Part shown: positions 1 through 13,200 of the stretch, in pieces
How the letters are laid out: each line of letters starts with the position of its first letter
Numbering within the stretch: position 1 is the first letter of the stretch
DNA from: Antedon mediterranea
Lineage: Eukaryota > Echinodermata > Crinoidea > Comatulida > Antedonidae
Reading direction: 5' to 3'
NCBI RefSeq assembly: GCF_964355755.1
Contig: NC_092672.1
Span: forward strand, 8,928,001-8,992,000
DNA length: 64,000 nucleotides
The notes under the pieces: model-generated
What the model was told of the DNA's origin: nothing
Seen by the model: the letters and a program-made list of their open reading frames with translations, nothing else
Database searches by the model: none
Translations under genes and position numbers: made by a program

Positions 1-1232
1 CTGGTGGTGTGGCTCAATGGCAAGAGATCAGACTAGAGGCATGGGTTCAAGAATTTCTTTACTAACAGTGCTAAAAGAATCATTGAAACAGGTGAGATTT
101 CAAAAGTGACTTGAATTGCTTAAAGGCCAGGTGCGGGCAAAAAATTTCTATTGATCATACATTCCAATAATTATCGATCTATAGTTTCCCCTATGTTTCA
201 TAATTTTTGGGATTTTATTTGTGTTACAGGAGCTTGTTGAAAATAAGCACTTTCTTATCAGTGGGGGGGATAGTTCAAATTACACAGTAAAATCTCTATT
301 CCTTTGTACACACATTTTATAAATAGAGAGGCATTTTAAAAAGCTATGAAAAATAAACGGTGTGGTAAGAAATGTTATCAGATGACTAAACATAGATTAA
401 ATAACTTGAATTTTACATTTCTGGTATTTTTATTCAATTTCTGATTTTTATTGTCATGCTATAGCAAAAATTATCCACCGTATATCCACCATCTTTTTTC
501 ACCTTCTAGGGAGTCACCAGACATGTTATTACATTAGGTTAAACTACCTAACTACTGAAAAAAAGTCTTCCTGGTTTTTATGGCAGAAATTTGCCAAATT
601 TTGTATTTGACCATATTAAGGGAAATTCATTTTTTTCTGTCTTGATTTCTGTTAAAAATACATGATTTATGTACAATTAACCAGATATTATATTTAAAAT
701 TCATGCCTGTACCTGAGCTTTAAAGCTCTGTTTACACTATCAAACTAGTTTGACAAAAAAGTGCTCAAATATGGCATTGGTGTGTCCATATATGGGCACA
801 TCACATTTTGTTTGGCACATCAAGTGTAATAGTGTAGACAGAGCTTAAGAGATTCACATTGACGGATATGGATTTAAAGCTGGTTCCAAACCAATGGTGC
901 TTGTGGAAATAACCCCTTAGGGTAAGATTTAAGGTATGTTTTTGGAATGGATAAAACAAGCACATGCATTTATGTTGAGACATGAAATGAGATTAAATCC
1001 TTGTTGGTGCAGACCCACAAACTGGTAAGTTAGAATGGATATTTTGTAGATGGTTCGCTGCTCAATTGTAAGCCTCGCCTTCAAATGTGGCATAAAGCAA
1101 TTGGGAATGGGATAAGTACATGAACAATTATATAATTTAAACTTAATAATGCAGACAAACCTAAAAAGGAGGTATCATTTTCTACACGGCAATTAGAAGT
1201 TGATTATTCTACAGTAAATGTAACAAAATTAC
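1..1232. other. Last visible UBE4B intron, with a tRNA-like fragment and one MITE
   Basis: Lies downstream of the last resolvable UBE4B exon, whose donor is at 1231-1232. No sequence for the expected VPELK...QAW C-terminus is seen on the minus strand, so this should be part of the final intron. Bases about 10-52 (ggctcaatgg ... gggttcaa) resemble the A and B boxes of a tRNA-derived SINE. A MITE lies at 721-848. Nothing else is recognised. Confidence 0.5.
721..848. mobile_element. MITE family 1, copy in last UBE4B intron
   Basis: Terminal inverted repeats: aaagctctgtttacactatc at the left and gtgtagacagagctt at the right. The interior has the family's mirrored 'atatgggcacatcac' segment. No ORF. 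The same design recurs at 9626, 12003, 12841, 13684 and 23859, so this is a non-autonomous DNA transposon family. Confidence 0.8.
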
Positions 1233-4200
1233 CTGGTTGAAGCATGTCAACACTAAGGGGTTGACGATTAAAGGGATCTGTTTGAGAGTTTAGTAGGTGG
1301 CGTTCTATTATTGGACGGTCCATGATGGTTCCTGATGGCGGTAATAGCACTGGGTCACTCATTATTGTCATCATCAATGGATCTAAATTAGCAAATGACA
1401 GTTATAATGTTATAAGGTAGGAATTCACAAAAATTGTCATTAATGTAAATTTGAGGCAATTGAAACTTTATTCCTGGAGCTCCCCTTTAAGGCAGGTTTT
1501 CTTGCATTTTTCTGCATCTGAGCAGCACGTTTCAAGGCCTTTGTAAAAAAAATCCTGATTCAGTTTTTTGGCTGGTATGGATTTTTAATTGCCTTGAAAT
1601 ATATTGTTTGTTGAATGTTTAAAAAATTATACACACCTCTGAACTCATCTGGTGCATCTTCAGTATCCAGTTCTTTCTGTTTATTTTGCACCACAATATT
1701 CTCAATTCGTTGAAACAGATTGCAAAATTGATCCAGCTTTACTGGCGCCATAATGGCTAACTTCCGCATCTTGCCGATTGCATCCTCAAATAGTTCCTTT
1801 CGGTATGAACGCTGAATAACATAAATGTATTATAGTGGGATGATAGTTTTAGTTTCTCCGAAGTAGCTTAGTGTTAGGGAGCTATTAGATAATTGGTCAG
1901 ATCTTTTACATACTCTGTACTTTATGCTTAAGTACATTTGAGTAATTCTTGGGTGAGACTCGAACCCATGACCTTGATGATTGACGCTCATACCTCTAGA
2001 GCACCAAGTTTGAGTTGATGACCAAGGATAAAACAACTCCAGATCACGGTTTCCCATGAGTCAAACCAGACAACAATTTGATTTTTAAATGTTTATTATT
2101 TATTTATTTTTTTAAGGTTTGCTAGAGAAAATAAACACTAGTGATTTTGTGGTACACCATATGTTCGCAAAGAAAATAAAGGTTTGAGAATTTCTTGACA
2201 TTATTCTTGTTATGAAACAACCACACAACCACCTTCTAGAGGTCAAGTTCTTTCTTTACCAATGTATTAACCTTATCAAATGGCAAGGATACACACAGAT
2301 TTGTTATGATATATTAATGTACATCATATGGTAGACAAACTAGTTTAATAAATCAATTTGAATATATAGCGCTCACCTCATCGGCAGCTACAGCCGAGGC
2401 AAACTCTTCACTGTCTAAGTGCAGGTATATACTGGTTAACTGGATAAGCATCTTGCGAGGATCAAATCCATACTTCTCTTTATTCTCTACCTTCAAATTC
2501 TTACATTTTGGTCCACAAAGTTGTTGGAGGTTAAAGTTCAACATTGCTGCTAGCCTAGCTACAAGTTCCTGTCAGACAAAACCATATTAAAGCATTCATA
2601 ACATACTCTAAACAAATTTTCTTTGTATGCCTGTTAGGATAACGTAGAAACTAAAAATAATTTCACAGACTTCATTAAATTTTGGAGACAATCAGGACAA
2701 GAATCCCAATTCAGGACCATTTTTCAATATTTTACTAATTTTAGACGGATCTTTACCAAATTCAAACCACTGAAAGATATATAGCTACAATTCCAGAGCA
2801 GGATTCCAATTCTGGAACACATTTATGTTGTGGGATGATGGCCAAATTGTGACTTTTTGGTTGTCACCAACTGGAAACCCTACAATTTTTGCTTCCGCCA
2901 AGGAGATAAATACACACATATTTAAGCATTTGAAGGATGATGATCCCTTTTTTTTGCCTCTGATCATTTGTATTTTGATGTTTTGTATCCTTGTCATGCT
3001 TTTATATTTATCTGTATGTTCGTATTATTCTATGTAAAAATCAATCTCTGTTTACTTAGATTGCAATAAAGATTATTTGAATTAAATTTGAAAAAAAAGG
3101 ATAAAATATATGAACACATTCGTGCACACATACTGCGCATGGTATGACCCGGATCACGTTTCATGATCCTTTTTATTCCTGGAAGAGGTTGCAACTCCTT
3201 GATTTAAACATGTTGAATAAACTTACTGGTCTTAAGAATGGTGATTTGATGTCACGTGTGAGGTAGTGGAACATGTCAAGTGTTTCTTTGGCCAAGGTCA
3301 GATATGACCGACACTGTCGCTCATCCGTCTCAAGTTGTTTTAATCTTCGTTGTTGCTCTTCCTGAAAAAAATATTTTCATTTCATTGAATAATAAAAGTA
3401 TTTGCTAAGATTTACGGTAGAACTCCAATCAGGGAGACACCTTTTAAAAGCTGACAGAAGTGGTGGAAAAAATAGTACATAATTCTTTAAGATTCAAAAA
3501 CCTTAAAAAGTTGGTAAGTAGATCTCACCTCGGATTGGCTGTTCCATGCCTCTTTGTCTTTCCTTGCTTCTTGTATTTCATGAATTCGTTTCAAGCAATC
3601 TAGACTCTCATCTAATAAGAATGTGGTGTCGTTCATCAACATGTTTACAAACCGGACAAAGTCTTTGCTTTCACTATGTAACAAAAATAATAATAATGTA
3701 ATATATATAATCAATCCACTCTATTAATAACTTGTTAGTGTATTAGTTTAGTATGTAATGGGTGTAGGCAGGTTCAGGCATAAGGAGGTGCACATAAGGT
3801 TTCGAAAATCTGATACCACATCACAGGCAACATAGTGATAATGTCCACTAGCATAGCACCATTCTAACAGTCAGTGTGATGGTTAAACTTTACTCTAAAG
3901 GCGCCAATTTACACAGACAAGCGGTAACAGTAATGAAAAAATCTATGACAAAATGCGGAGCAGGATATATACAGACTCATCATGGGACAAGCTACACGGT
4001 TTTCTGCTTGCCGCCTTGTCTGGGTAAATTGGCCAATTCACATCTGTCCACAAAGGTGGTTGTGATCTAGTACACTGGTGTAACTCCCTACTTGTCTTGA
4101 AAGCTAGCTACAACCCTGGCACTAGGTTAGGGTCAGAACCAATAGGCACCAACACATACATTCATTATGTTGAAGTAGGTCCTGGTCATTCCAAAATAAA

Positions 4201-7200
4201 TGAATGAAATCAAAAGTTCTTTATTGAAAATACAATGGCCTAAAGGTCATAGTTCAAATGTTACTGACCTGCTTTGCTTAATCATGACCTGTCTGTGTGA
4301 TGGTATCTCCCACAATGACTTGAATATAATACTAATATGATAACGTATACTGAATTTATCATAAAACTCACTGCTAGCACCTGTTGTTTCAATATCTGTG
4401 TAGAAAACATAAAAATATAACGTCTCTCATAAGTACAGTCATGCAATCAATGCTTATGGCACTTTGTAATAGCATGTGGCAACCTATGATCTAGGAACTA
4501 GCTACTTAATGTTAATTTATTAGGGAGCTTTTTTTTTATTTTGCGACGACCAATGCCCACATTATTTCAGGCTAGTTCATTGTAGGGATGGAGCAATATT
4601 TGGATGCAAGTCCTCGCTTCTAACCTTGACACAGGTTTGATTGTTTCTAGGTCCAGACGATGACCGATGACACATCTATCGAGCTGACCTGGGTCAATTT
4701 TCAGTCGTCGCAAATCAAAAGTTTTCTACTATTATGCACATGCGGGGACATGGGACAGTGTTTACTACAAGTTCCTACAGAGGTTTGGTGGATGCAGGTC
4801 CAGAAGGTGTCAAGATTGACCCCTGAACTCTGAGATTGTAAGGTTAACACATTATCTACCAAGCTAAAACTTTAATCTTCTGGTCACTAAAGTTTCATTG
4901 GTAATAGACCATATATTATTGCTTATTATAACACGCCCTAAATATATAGTCATTTGATTGGACGATTGTGGGTCACATGGAATTCAATAAACGGTATAAT
5001 TAAACAAGCGTCGCCTCATGAACACAGAATTTCATTTGTCACCTTATTAAATTAATTCAATTATTTGTACTATCACACTCATAAACATTCATTATTTGTA
5101 TATTATTTTTATTATTTATTTATTTCTTTATTCTGATATAAAATCATAGGATAAAAACACAAAAAAGTACCGAGATACTTACCTGTAAAAAAGTTCATGA
5201 GAGCAGGAACTAAGTGATCAGCAGACATTGGATGAAGTGTAATATCTTGAAACACTTGTTTTGTCTTGTCTTGTATTGCTGGGTTTAACACAAACAGCAC
5301 CTGAAAAGAAACAAATAAACGTAACTTAATATCAAATACCTGCAGGCCTTGTCTTTTGAAAATTATAGGTGTGCTACAAATTGCACTCCTCAATACATTC
5401 AGGAATGCTGTAGGTGTTGTTTGTATTTTGGTGTGTAGAAGTTTACAAAACTTAAGCGTGTTGTAAATCGCACTCCTCAAGGGCAGTTTAGTAGGGTGTT
5501 AGGTGAGTGATCGCACTTGTTCGCCTTGAAGGACAAGGCCTGAAATACACACAAAATATAAACTTTCTAAATGATGATAACAGAAACCAAGCACGACCGA
5601 CTGTGTTGAGGTAATTGAGAAATAAAACAAAAGGCACATTTACCATTAAACTATTTTGCTAAAAACTAATTTTCTTAATCAACATCTCACTACACCACCA
5701 ACTGATATCATTGTTGAAATTGCTTGCATGAGTGATTTTTCTATAGTTCTCTCTATATTTTAGATTTGCCTCAGTAAGTATTTTTTTCAGAATTCATATT
5801 TATGTCATTAACATAAGATCAACTAAAAAGAAGGCCAAAAAAAACACAACAAAATAAAAAAAAACAGACCAACTGACATGATATATTGCTCGAAAAACAC
5901 AATGTTTTAGGCATAATTTCACTCAATCCTCTTTATGAATTTGGTGTGAGATCAGACTGTTCTGTAATTATTCATAACAAATTGGTTAAGTGAAAAAACT
6001 AAAAATGTTTGCAGAGAAGAAAACTGGAAAATGTCAAAAGGCTTCCTTTATCAGATAATCTATATTGTTTTGAAAACTTTTGTAACGAGACCACAGTGCT
6101 GATTTTTCCCCATGGCTAAATATCCTTGCAGGCAAACTAAAAATTGGCCTAGTGGAAAACAGGCTTAACCATATAATATGCACCACATACCTCAATAAGT
6201 TTAGCTAACAGATACGGATTACGTATGTAATTAGCAGAACTAACAAACACAACAAGAAACGTGATCACAGTCGGTAGGCAAGTGTCTTGTAATGTGTTAG
6301 GTGAATACCTAAAAAGAACAAACAGAAAAAAATATTTAAAGTTAACATTTTTAATCCTACCTCTGGTCTAATCCCACCTCCTACTATATGTCTGTTTCAC
6401 AAACAGGCATATCCCCGGGTATAGTCCCAGTATTGACTTTTGATCTGGATTTAGGCCTTTCTCAAGAAATGCTATACTAATCATTTATAGTCCCACCCAA
6501 TTTTATGTTTTAGGGTGGCGGGGAAATTATACCAGAGGTTATACAGTACTAAAATCTACATTATGTGAAGGAAGCTCATACTATTTAGTTTTAAAAGAAA
6601 AAAAATAATAAAAAGTATGAGTGAAAATTGATAAAATTTATTGTATTTATTTTCACAGATCTGATTAATGTGAATCCTCAATTGGTCATGAACCAGCCTA
6701 GTACTGGATATTCAACAGCAGATAAAATCTTATAAATATTAATTTAACGCACTTACTGTACAATAAATAAAATGAATTCAGCTATATCTTCCATGTACCA
6801 TTCTGGTAATGCTGCAAACTCCATTGAAACATCATTCGATAGAGGTAGTGATACACTATTAAAAGGTTAAAGGTTAACTATCATTTATGTGTCTTTTTAT
6901 TTAAATCCTGCAACATATGCTTATTAAATGATGCATACTAAACAGTGGTGGTAACGGCTTAACCCAGGGGCCACAGGGCATGAGCAGCCACAATGCAACT
7001 ACTAAGCATTGGAGGCACTTTAAGATTGCTAAACCAGGGACCTTTGACCTTTGACCACTGGTACTAAATACTAAAATGAAAATCAAGTTTATTTACTTAA
7101 TTTGTGACAAGACAAATAGTATATTGTAGCAAAAATGTACCTTACCAAATAAGAACAGTTTCTATAATTTATGTAAAAGTTATTAAGTACTAACCTTTGA

Positions 7201-10200
7201 CCCTCTGGGGTGACAAGGTTCAGAATCATTTGCATAACTTGACAATAAAATCGATAACTTCCTCTCAATAGTACTTCATCCAGAAGACCACCATCTGCAC
7301 ACGCTTTTGCTTGAACTAATTTCTAAAATTAAAATTAATGGTTTATTACGAGTAAAGCATCAAATATTAAAATACATACATAAGGAAGAAGAGGTACCAA
7401 AAATACTGATCAGAAATAATAACAATTTGAATGCGAGTGTGGTAAGAGGTTTTTGAAGATGGTGGGTTAACAAGTCTGGTGACTTGCAAATCAGCACATG
7501 TGACAGCATCTCCTTTGCCATTGGATATGGAAAATGATCATCTGTGCTATCCCAGCATGCATCTGATTACAAGTATCATTCTATCCTCCCCACCCACTTT
7601 TTTTAAACATAAGAGCGTGTGGCACAGTGTGTAGGGCATTGGACTACTGATCATAAATTCGAATCCAACCCTTGCTGAATTGTTTGTATCCTTAGGCAAG
7701 ACACTTTATTTATGTTACCCTCTCTCCACCCAGGTGTATAAATGGGTACCTGGTTTAGGTCAAAACACAATTGCGCTGATTAATAGCTGCATTATGGTAG
7801 TATATTTCCATATGTTTTTCGTTTCATTAAAAAAAAGTTCCCAATAGAATGCTTATTTCATTACCTTAAATTGCAACTTATATTTATCCAGAAGGACTTT
7901 CTTTCGTGCTTCGCCCGGTGTTCCCTTCCATTGTGCCTCGGTAGATTGCAGTTCTTCCGTCAGCCGGCTAACCTCCCTGATTGCTCGTAAACGTTTGGAG
8001 TAAAAGCGGCAGGACGGTAGAAGTGCTAGATGGTGACATTGTAAAGTCAGGAAGTAACCTTCTGTAGAAAATTTTGGTTCCTGCCAGCTTGATGGGTCTG
8101 AAATTAAGTTTAAAACAATATTTCTTATTAGAATAACACTATGCTTAGGTCGACAGAGAACTCAAGTGACAGGAACATTGAGCAACTGAACCGAAACTGA
8201 AAACATCAAGTGTGTAAACAAACAGGTCCACATGAAATATATTGCAACTTGACAATACTACACACATTCTATTAACAGTAATCAGTGTATGATAGTGATT
8301 TATCAACATTAATCTGATTGCATTTAAACATGGTCATTACCCATATCGCAGACAACACATTTATGTTTAACGGAAATCAACCTAGCGCAAATGAAATGTT
8401 GTTATGTGCAATTGTGTGTGTTACAAGTTGTGGTCCAATACATTGCTTGTAGTAGCCCTTATGTCATATGCCTATAAATTTGTTTTTTTTCTCTTTTGTG
8501 GCGTTAACCACTATTTATTCAATTCCTCTTCAACAGATTAATACAGTTATTTCTAATAATAATAATAATAACTATTTCATTGTTATTCTCACTTTTGTTT
8601 GGTTTATATATATATATTTTTTTTACATTATGTGGTTTTATCAATGTTACTGTTCTTGGACTCAGAACATAAATATTTCTTTTCGGTTATCCACCTTTTT
8701 TCATAATTTTCTTTTTTTAATTTTTTTATTTTATTCAGTTGTCAACCAACAGCGATGAAACCGCCAATAACAGGTTGAATCTAAACATAATAAATATAAT
8801 CTTTATTTTTGTTCTATAATTCTCAACATATAAAATTGTAAACACTTAACTAATAAATGTACTGTAGAAGATATGCCTATAATTTAATGAATAACAATTT
8901 ACCAATTTTCTGGGCCCATTCTATTGCTTCCTGGTTTGAACTTCGCATTCTTGTTTCTTGTGAGATGTCAATACGTGACTTAGGATGAAATGGATACATA
9001 ACATCTACCTGAAAACGCAATAATGAGCATACACTTTTTTACTGTTTTATTTTGTTTGCTCATACCTGAAAAATCTATGCAAATTAGTTTCCTATATTTC
9101 TCATTGCCACACTTTCAGAGGTCAAAGGTCCCTGGTTTAGCAATCTTAAAGAGCCTCCAATACTGGGTAGTTGCACTGGGGCTGCTCAAGCCCTGTAGCC
9201 CCTGTGTTTAGCCATTACATCACTGTTTATACGCATCATTTGAGAAGCATATGTAGCAGGATTTAAATAAAAAAGAAATGTAATGTATAGTCATGCAGAA
9301 TAATGCTCTTTGAATTAACGTATCATTTTGTGCAATATGTCTACGTGTGAATAATTAGCCATTTGAATGGCGATGTTAAAAATATAAGTTAGGGGTAGCA
9401 GTCGTGGTGGATGCGGGGAATGTTTGGGGAAGTCATAAACTGTCGTGATATGGATCTCACTCACACATTTATTTTTTTACTTACCTTTTCAAGCTGTATC
9501 TTTACACTAAGTTTTTGGAGTACTACAAGAACGTTTAACATGAAACCATCGCCTCCTAACAGAGAAGCTTCAGCCTAATAGAAAAACATGCATAATTGTT
9601 GAGGTATGAACTTGTTGTGCAACAGTAAAGCTCTGTCTACACCATCGAACTTTATGTGACAAAAAAAATATGATGTGCCAATATTATGGACATGATGATA
9701 TTTTGGCACGTCGCATATTTGTATTCAACCTAGTATTATAGTGTAAACACAGCTTTACACTGTTAAATAATAATCAAATAAGTTATTTAGAAAGCAAGTT
9801 GCTTGTTTTTTTTGGTGGGTCTGATGGGAAATAACCACACCTAGTCATTTTCATTTTACACCCTTGCACTCTCTAAACAAAAGGCTTAGCTTATAATTTT
9901 CATCATTGGTGTGTATTGATTTTATGCAAAGGGTAAAAAGACACGTGTTAGCAAGAAAGGCTAAAAACAGAAGTCTTTCAATGAACTAACCTGCATCTGG
10001 GCTCGTTTATGGTTCAGTTTTAAGACGGTTGCCAGGTAAACTAGAGTTGTTTCCCTTGTGTCTGCATTTACTAGTAATGTGTGAACTATTGTGTATAATT
10101 CAGCCTGAAAGAAAGTATTTAGTAAAAAGTAAAAATTATTTTACAAGTTTAGAAATTTGTTATAAAATATAAATAAAAAATTATAAAGAAATTAAAAAGC

Positions 10201-13200
10201 TTCAATTTCCTTATATTGTGAAAAATCAACAAAAGCAATTTACTTACTCTAGAAGTTGACATAAGGTGCCTAATTGTTTGGTGTATAAGTTTGGTACCCT
10301 CATGTGTTAGGTTCGATGACGAGTAGTACTTTTCAACGACGTAAGTCTGGTGGTGAAAAAACAAAAATATCACACTCATAATGGGACCAGAATGGGAGGA
10401 TGAAGAAAAACAGAATCAAATTTGAGAAACTGACAGGAAGAAGTTATGATGATCATGATAAAAAAAATATGAAGCACATAAATGTATATAAATCACATAA
10501 ATTGCTGGTTTCTCTCAATCAAAGGTCATACATATGTGAACAAAACAAGTGCTTAAGACACACAACAAAGTTAAATGATGAAGATAGACTGATGATGATG
10601 TAATGATGATGACGATGGACTGATGATGATGATGATGTAATGATGAAGAATATGGACTGATGATGAAGCTGGACTGATGATAATAATGATGTTGTAATGA
10701 TGATGAAGATAGCCTGATGATGATGTAACGATGATGAAGATAGACTGATGATGATGATGAAGAAGATGGACTGATGATGATGATGATGTAAAGATGATGA
10801 CAACGGACTGATGATGATGATGGACTGATGATGATGATGTAATGATGATGACGATGGAATGATGATGATGTAATGATGATGACGATGGACTGATGATGAT
10901 TATGAAAAGGATGGACTGATGATGATGATGTAATGATGATGAAGATGGACTGATGATGATGATGATATGATGATGAAGATGGACTGATGATGTAATGATG
11001 AAGAAGATGGACTGATGATGATGTAATGATGATGAAGATGGACTGATGATGATGTAATGATGAACAAGATGGACTGATGATGATGATGTAATGATGAACA
11101 ATATGGACTGATGATGTAATGATGAACAAGATGGACTGAAGATGATTGAATACAGAAATTTTGAATCATAATTCTCATCTCATTATTTGGTGATATTCGT
11201 TAATAAAATAGTTTACAAAATTACATTATCCTCAGCGAAAATAGAATAGGACAAGAAAGCACCAATAAATGAAAGTTTTTCAATTTCTCTGCCAGCAGCC
11301 GATGTAATAGGTGGTGACAACCAGTTATCCATCTCAACAATCTGCCAACAAAAATAAACATTAGCAATTATGATTTAATATGTGCCAAAATCAATAGTTA
11401 TATAGATCCTCCTCCGTCTTAACAAGGCTAACGGCAGTCACACCACATAGTGAACCAACCTTTTCCCATGCATATTCCTCCGCATGTATTAGTGGATGTG
11501 CGCGCTGTATAAATCTTATTATTTTTATTATTGTTATTAATGAGTGTAATAGTAATTCTTCTAACTCTTCCAAGACCGGACACCTTTGGACTGGCCACAT
11601 ATGTCTGGTTTTCCGAAAAAGTCTGGTATTCAGAATGTGTTTGAACTGGTAAAAGGAATTCGGGCCCTTTAGGTTCTTAAGAAAAGTCTGGAATTGGTAG
11701 GAGTTTCCAGTTTGCAGGTTGTCTGGTATTGGGAGAGCTGACTGTACTATGGCTGTATGCTATGCTAGGCCTCTACTGTACTATGCACTGCAAAGAAATA
11801 CCCAACTGCCACTTACCAGGTTGCAAATTGGTCGTTTGTTACCGATCTTTATGACTACCAGTTCTCTTACAGCCTGTAATAATTAAATCAATTACATATA
11901 ACAATAATAAATAAAACAAATCTGTACAAATCTTTCAAGAAAAGATTTTGGACCATGTACGTCAGATTTTGATTTGACAGTACAATCATATTCACAATTA
12001 TGTAAAGCTCTGTTTAAAAAAGTGTGATGTGCCCAAATGCGGTAGTGATATTCCCAAATATGGTAGTGATATGACATCATCATGTCCATATATGGGCACA
12101 TCAGATTTTTGTTGTCAGATAAAGTTTGGTAGTGTAGTAGTTGTAAATACTTGTGATAGTACATAGTTCTGTGGTTCCAAAATGAGTCATGTTCAATCTA
12201 TAATTTGCTTGTCTTATTTATTTGACTTATATACTTTGCTACACTTTGTGGAGTGGAGCTGTGGCTTGGTGGTTATGATGCTTGGCTACCAATCTAAGCG
12301 TCCTGGGTTCAAGTCATGTCATATGTCAGGGTTTTTTTCTCATGACAATTTACAACTCCACTCCCAAAGACTTAATAATAAGTCTTTGTTTATGTAGAGC
12401 ATCTTGTGTATATGTTTGTCTTGTGAATGGGATTGCCACCTTTGAGAAGGATAGTGAATGAATTCCCTTGTGGTAATCCTTGGCAATTTGCCTAAAATGA
12501 GAATTAAAAAAAATAAACAAATATACACAACAATTCATGGCTATTTTGAACACAGTAAATGACAATTTACTTACTTTAAATGGGAGAAGGAAGTAATCTG
12601 AATCTAAACCACAGACTTGGGTAATCTGCATTAGCCCATGTAAGACTGGTTTCATTATCTGTGAATTGAAATATGAAACAATAACATTTTACTCAAACAA
12701 ACATTTTTTTTCCATTTACAACAAAACTAAAGCTGTCTACACTATCACTAGTTTGACAAAAAAAGTGCGATGTTCCCAAATATGGTAGTGATATATCCAA
12801 ATATAAAATGTTTTTTTAAACTACAGCACAAAATTAAAGGTATGTTGAATATGATCAAGTTATAGTTAGTTACATTGTATCACAGTGGCAATGTCTACAC
12901 TATCAAACTATATGCGACAAAAAAGGTGACGTGCCCATATATGGACACAATGATATCATATCACTACCATATTTGGAAATTCAAATGAAAATTCGTAAGT
13001 GTTGGTAAAAATATATAAAATGTTTTTTAAACAAACTTACAGCACAAAATTCTTTAATTTTTTGTCACATATAGTTTGATAGTGTAGACATTGCCACTGT
13101 GATACAATGTAACTAACTATAACTTGATCATATTTAACATATTTGTTTACCCAACAGGCAATTTGATGGATAATTAATCAGGTACTGATGGGTTATATAT

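Noticed and set aside
702-730. Plus-strand reading PVPEL-stop resembling the UBE4B C-terminal PVPELK
   Set aside because: It is on the wrong strand, partly inside a MITE end, and has no splice context. Coincidence.
10515-11178. Overlapping Ser/His/Ile-rich open frames on the minus strand up to about 204 codons
   Set aside because: They are translations of the GAT-rich minisatellite in several frames. They lack domain structure and lie inside a UBE4B intron.
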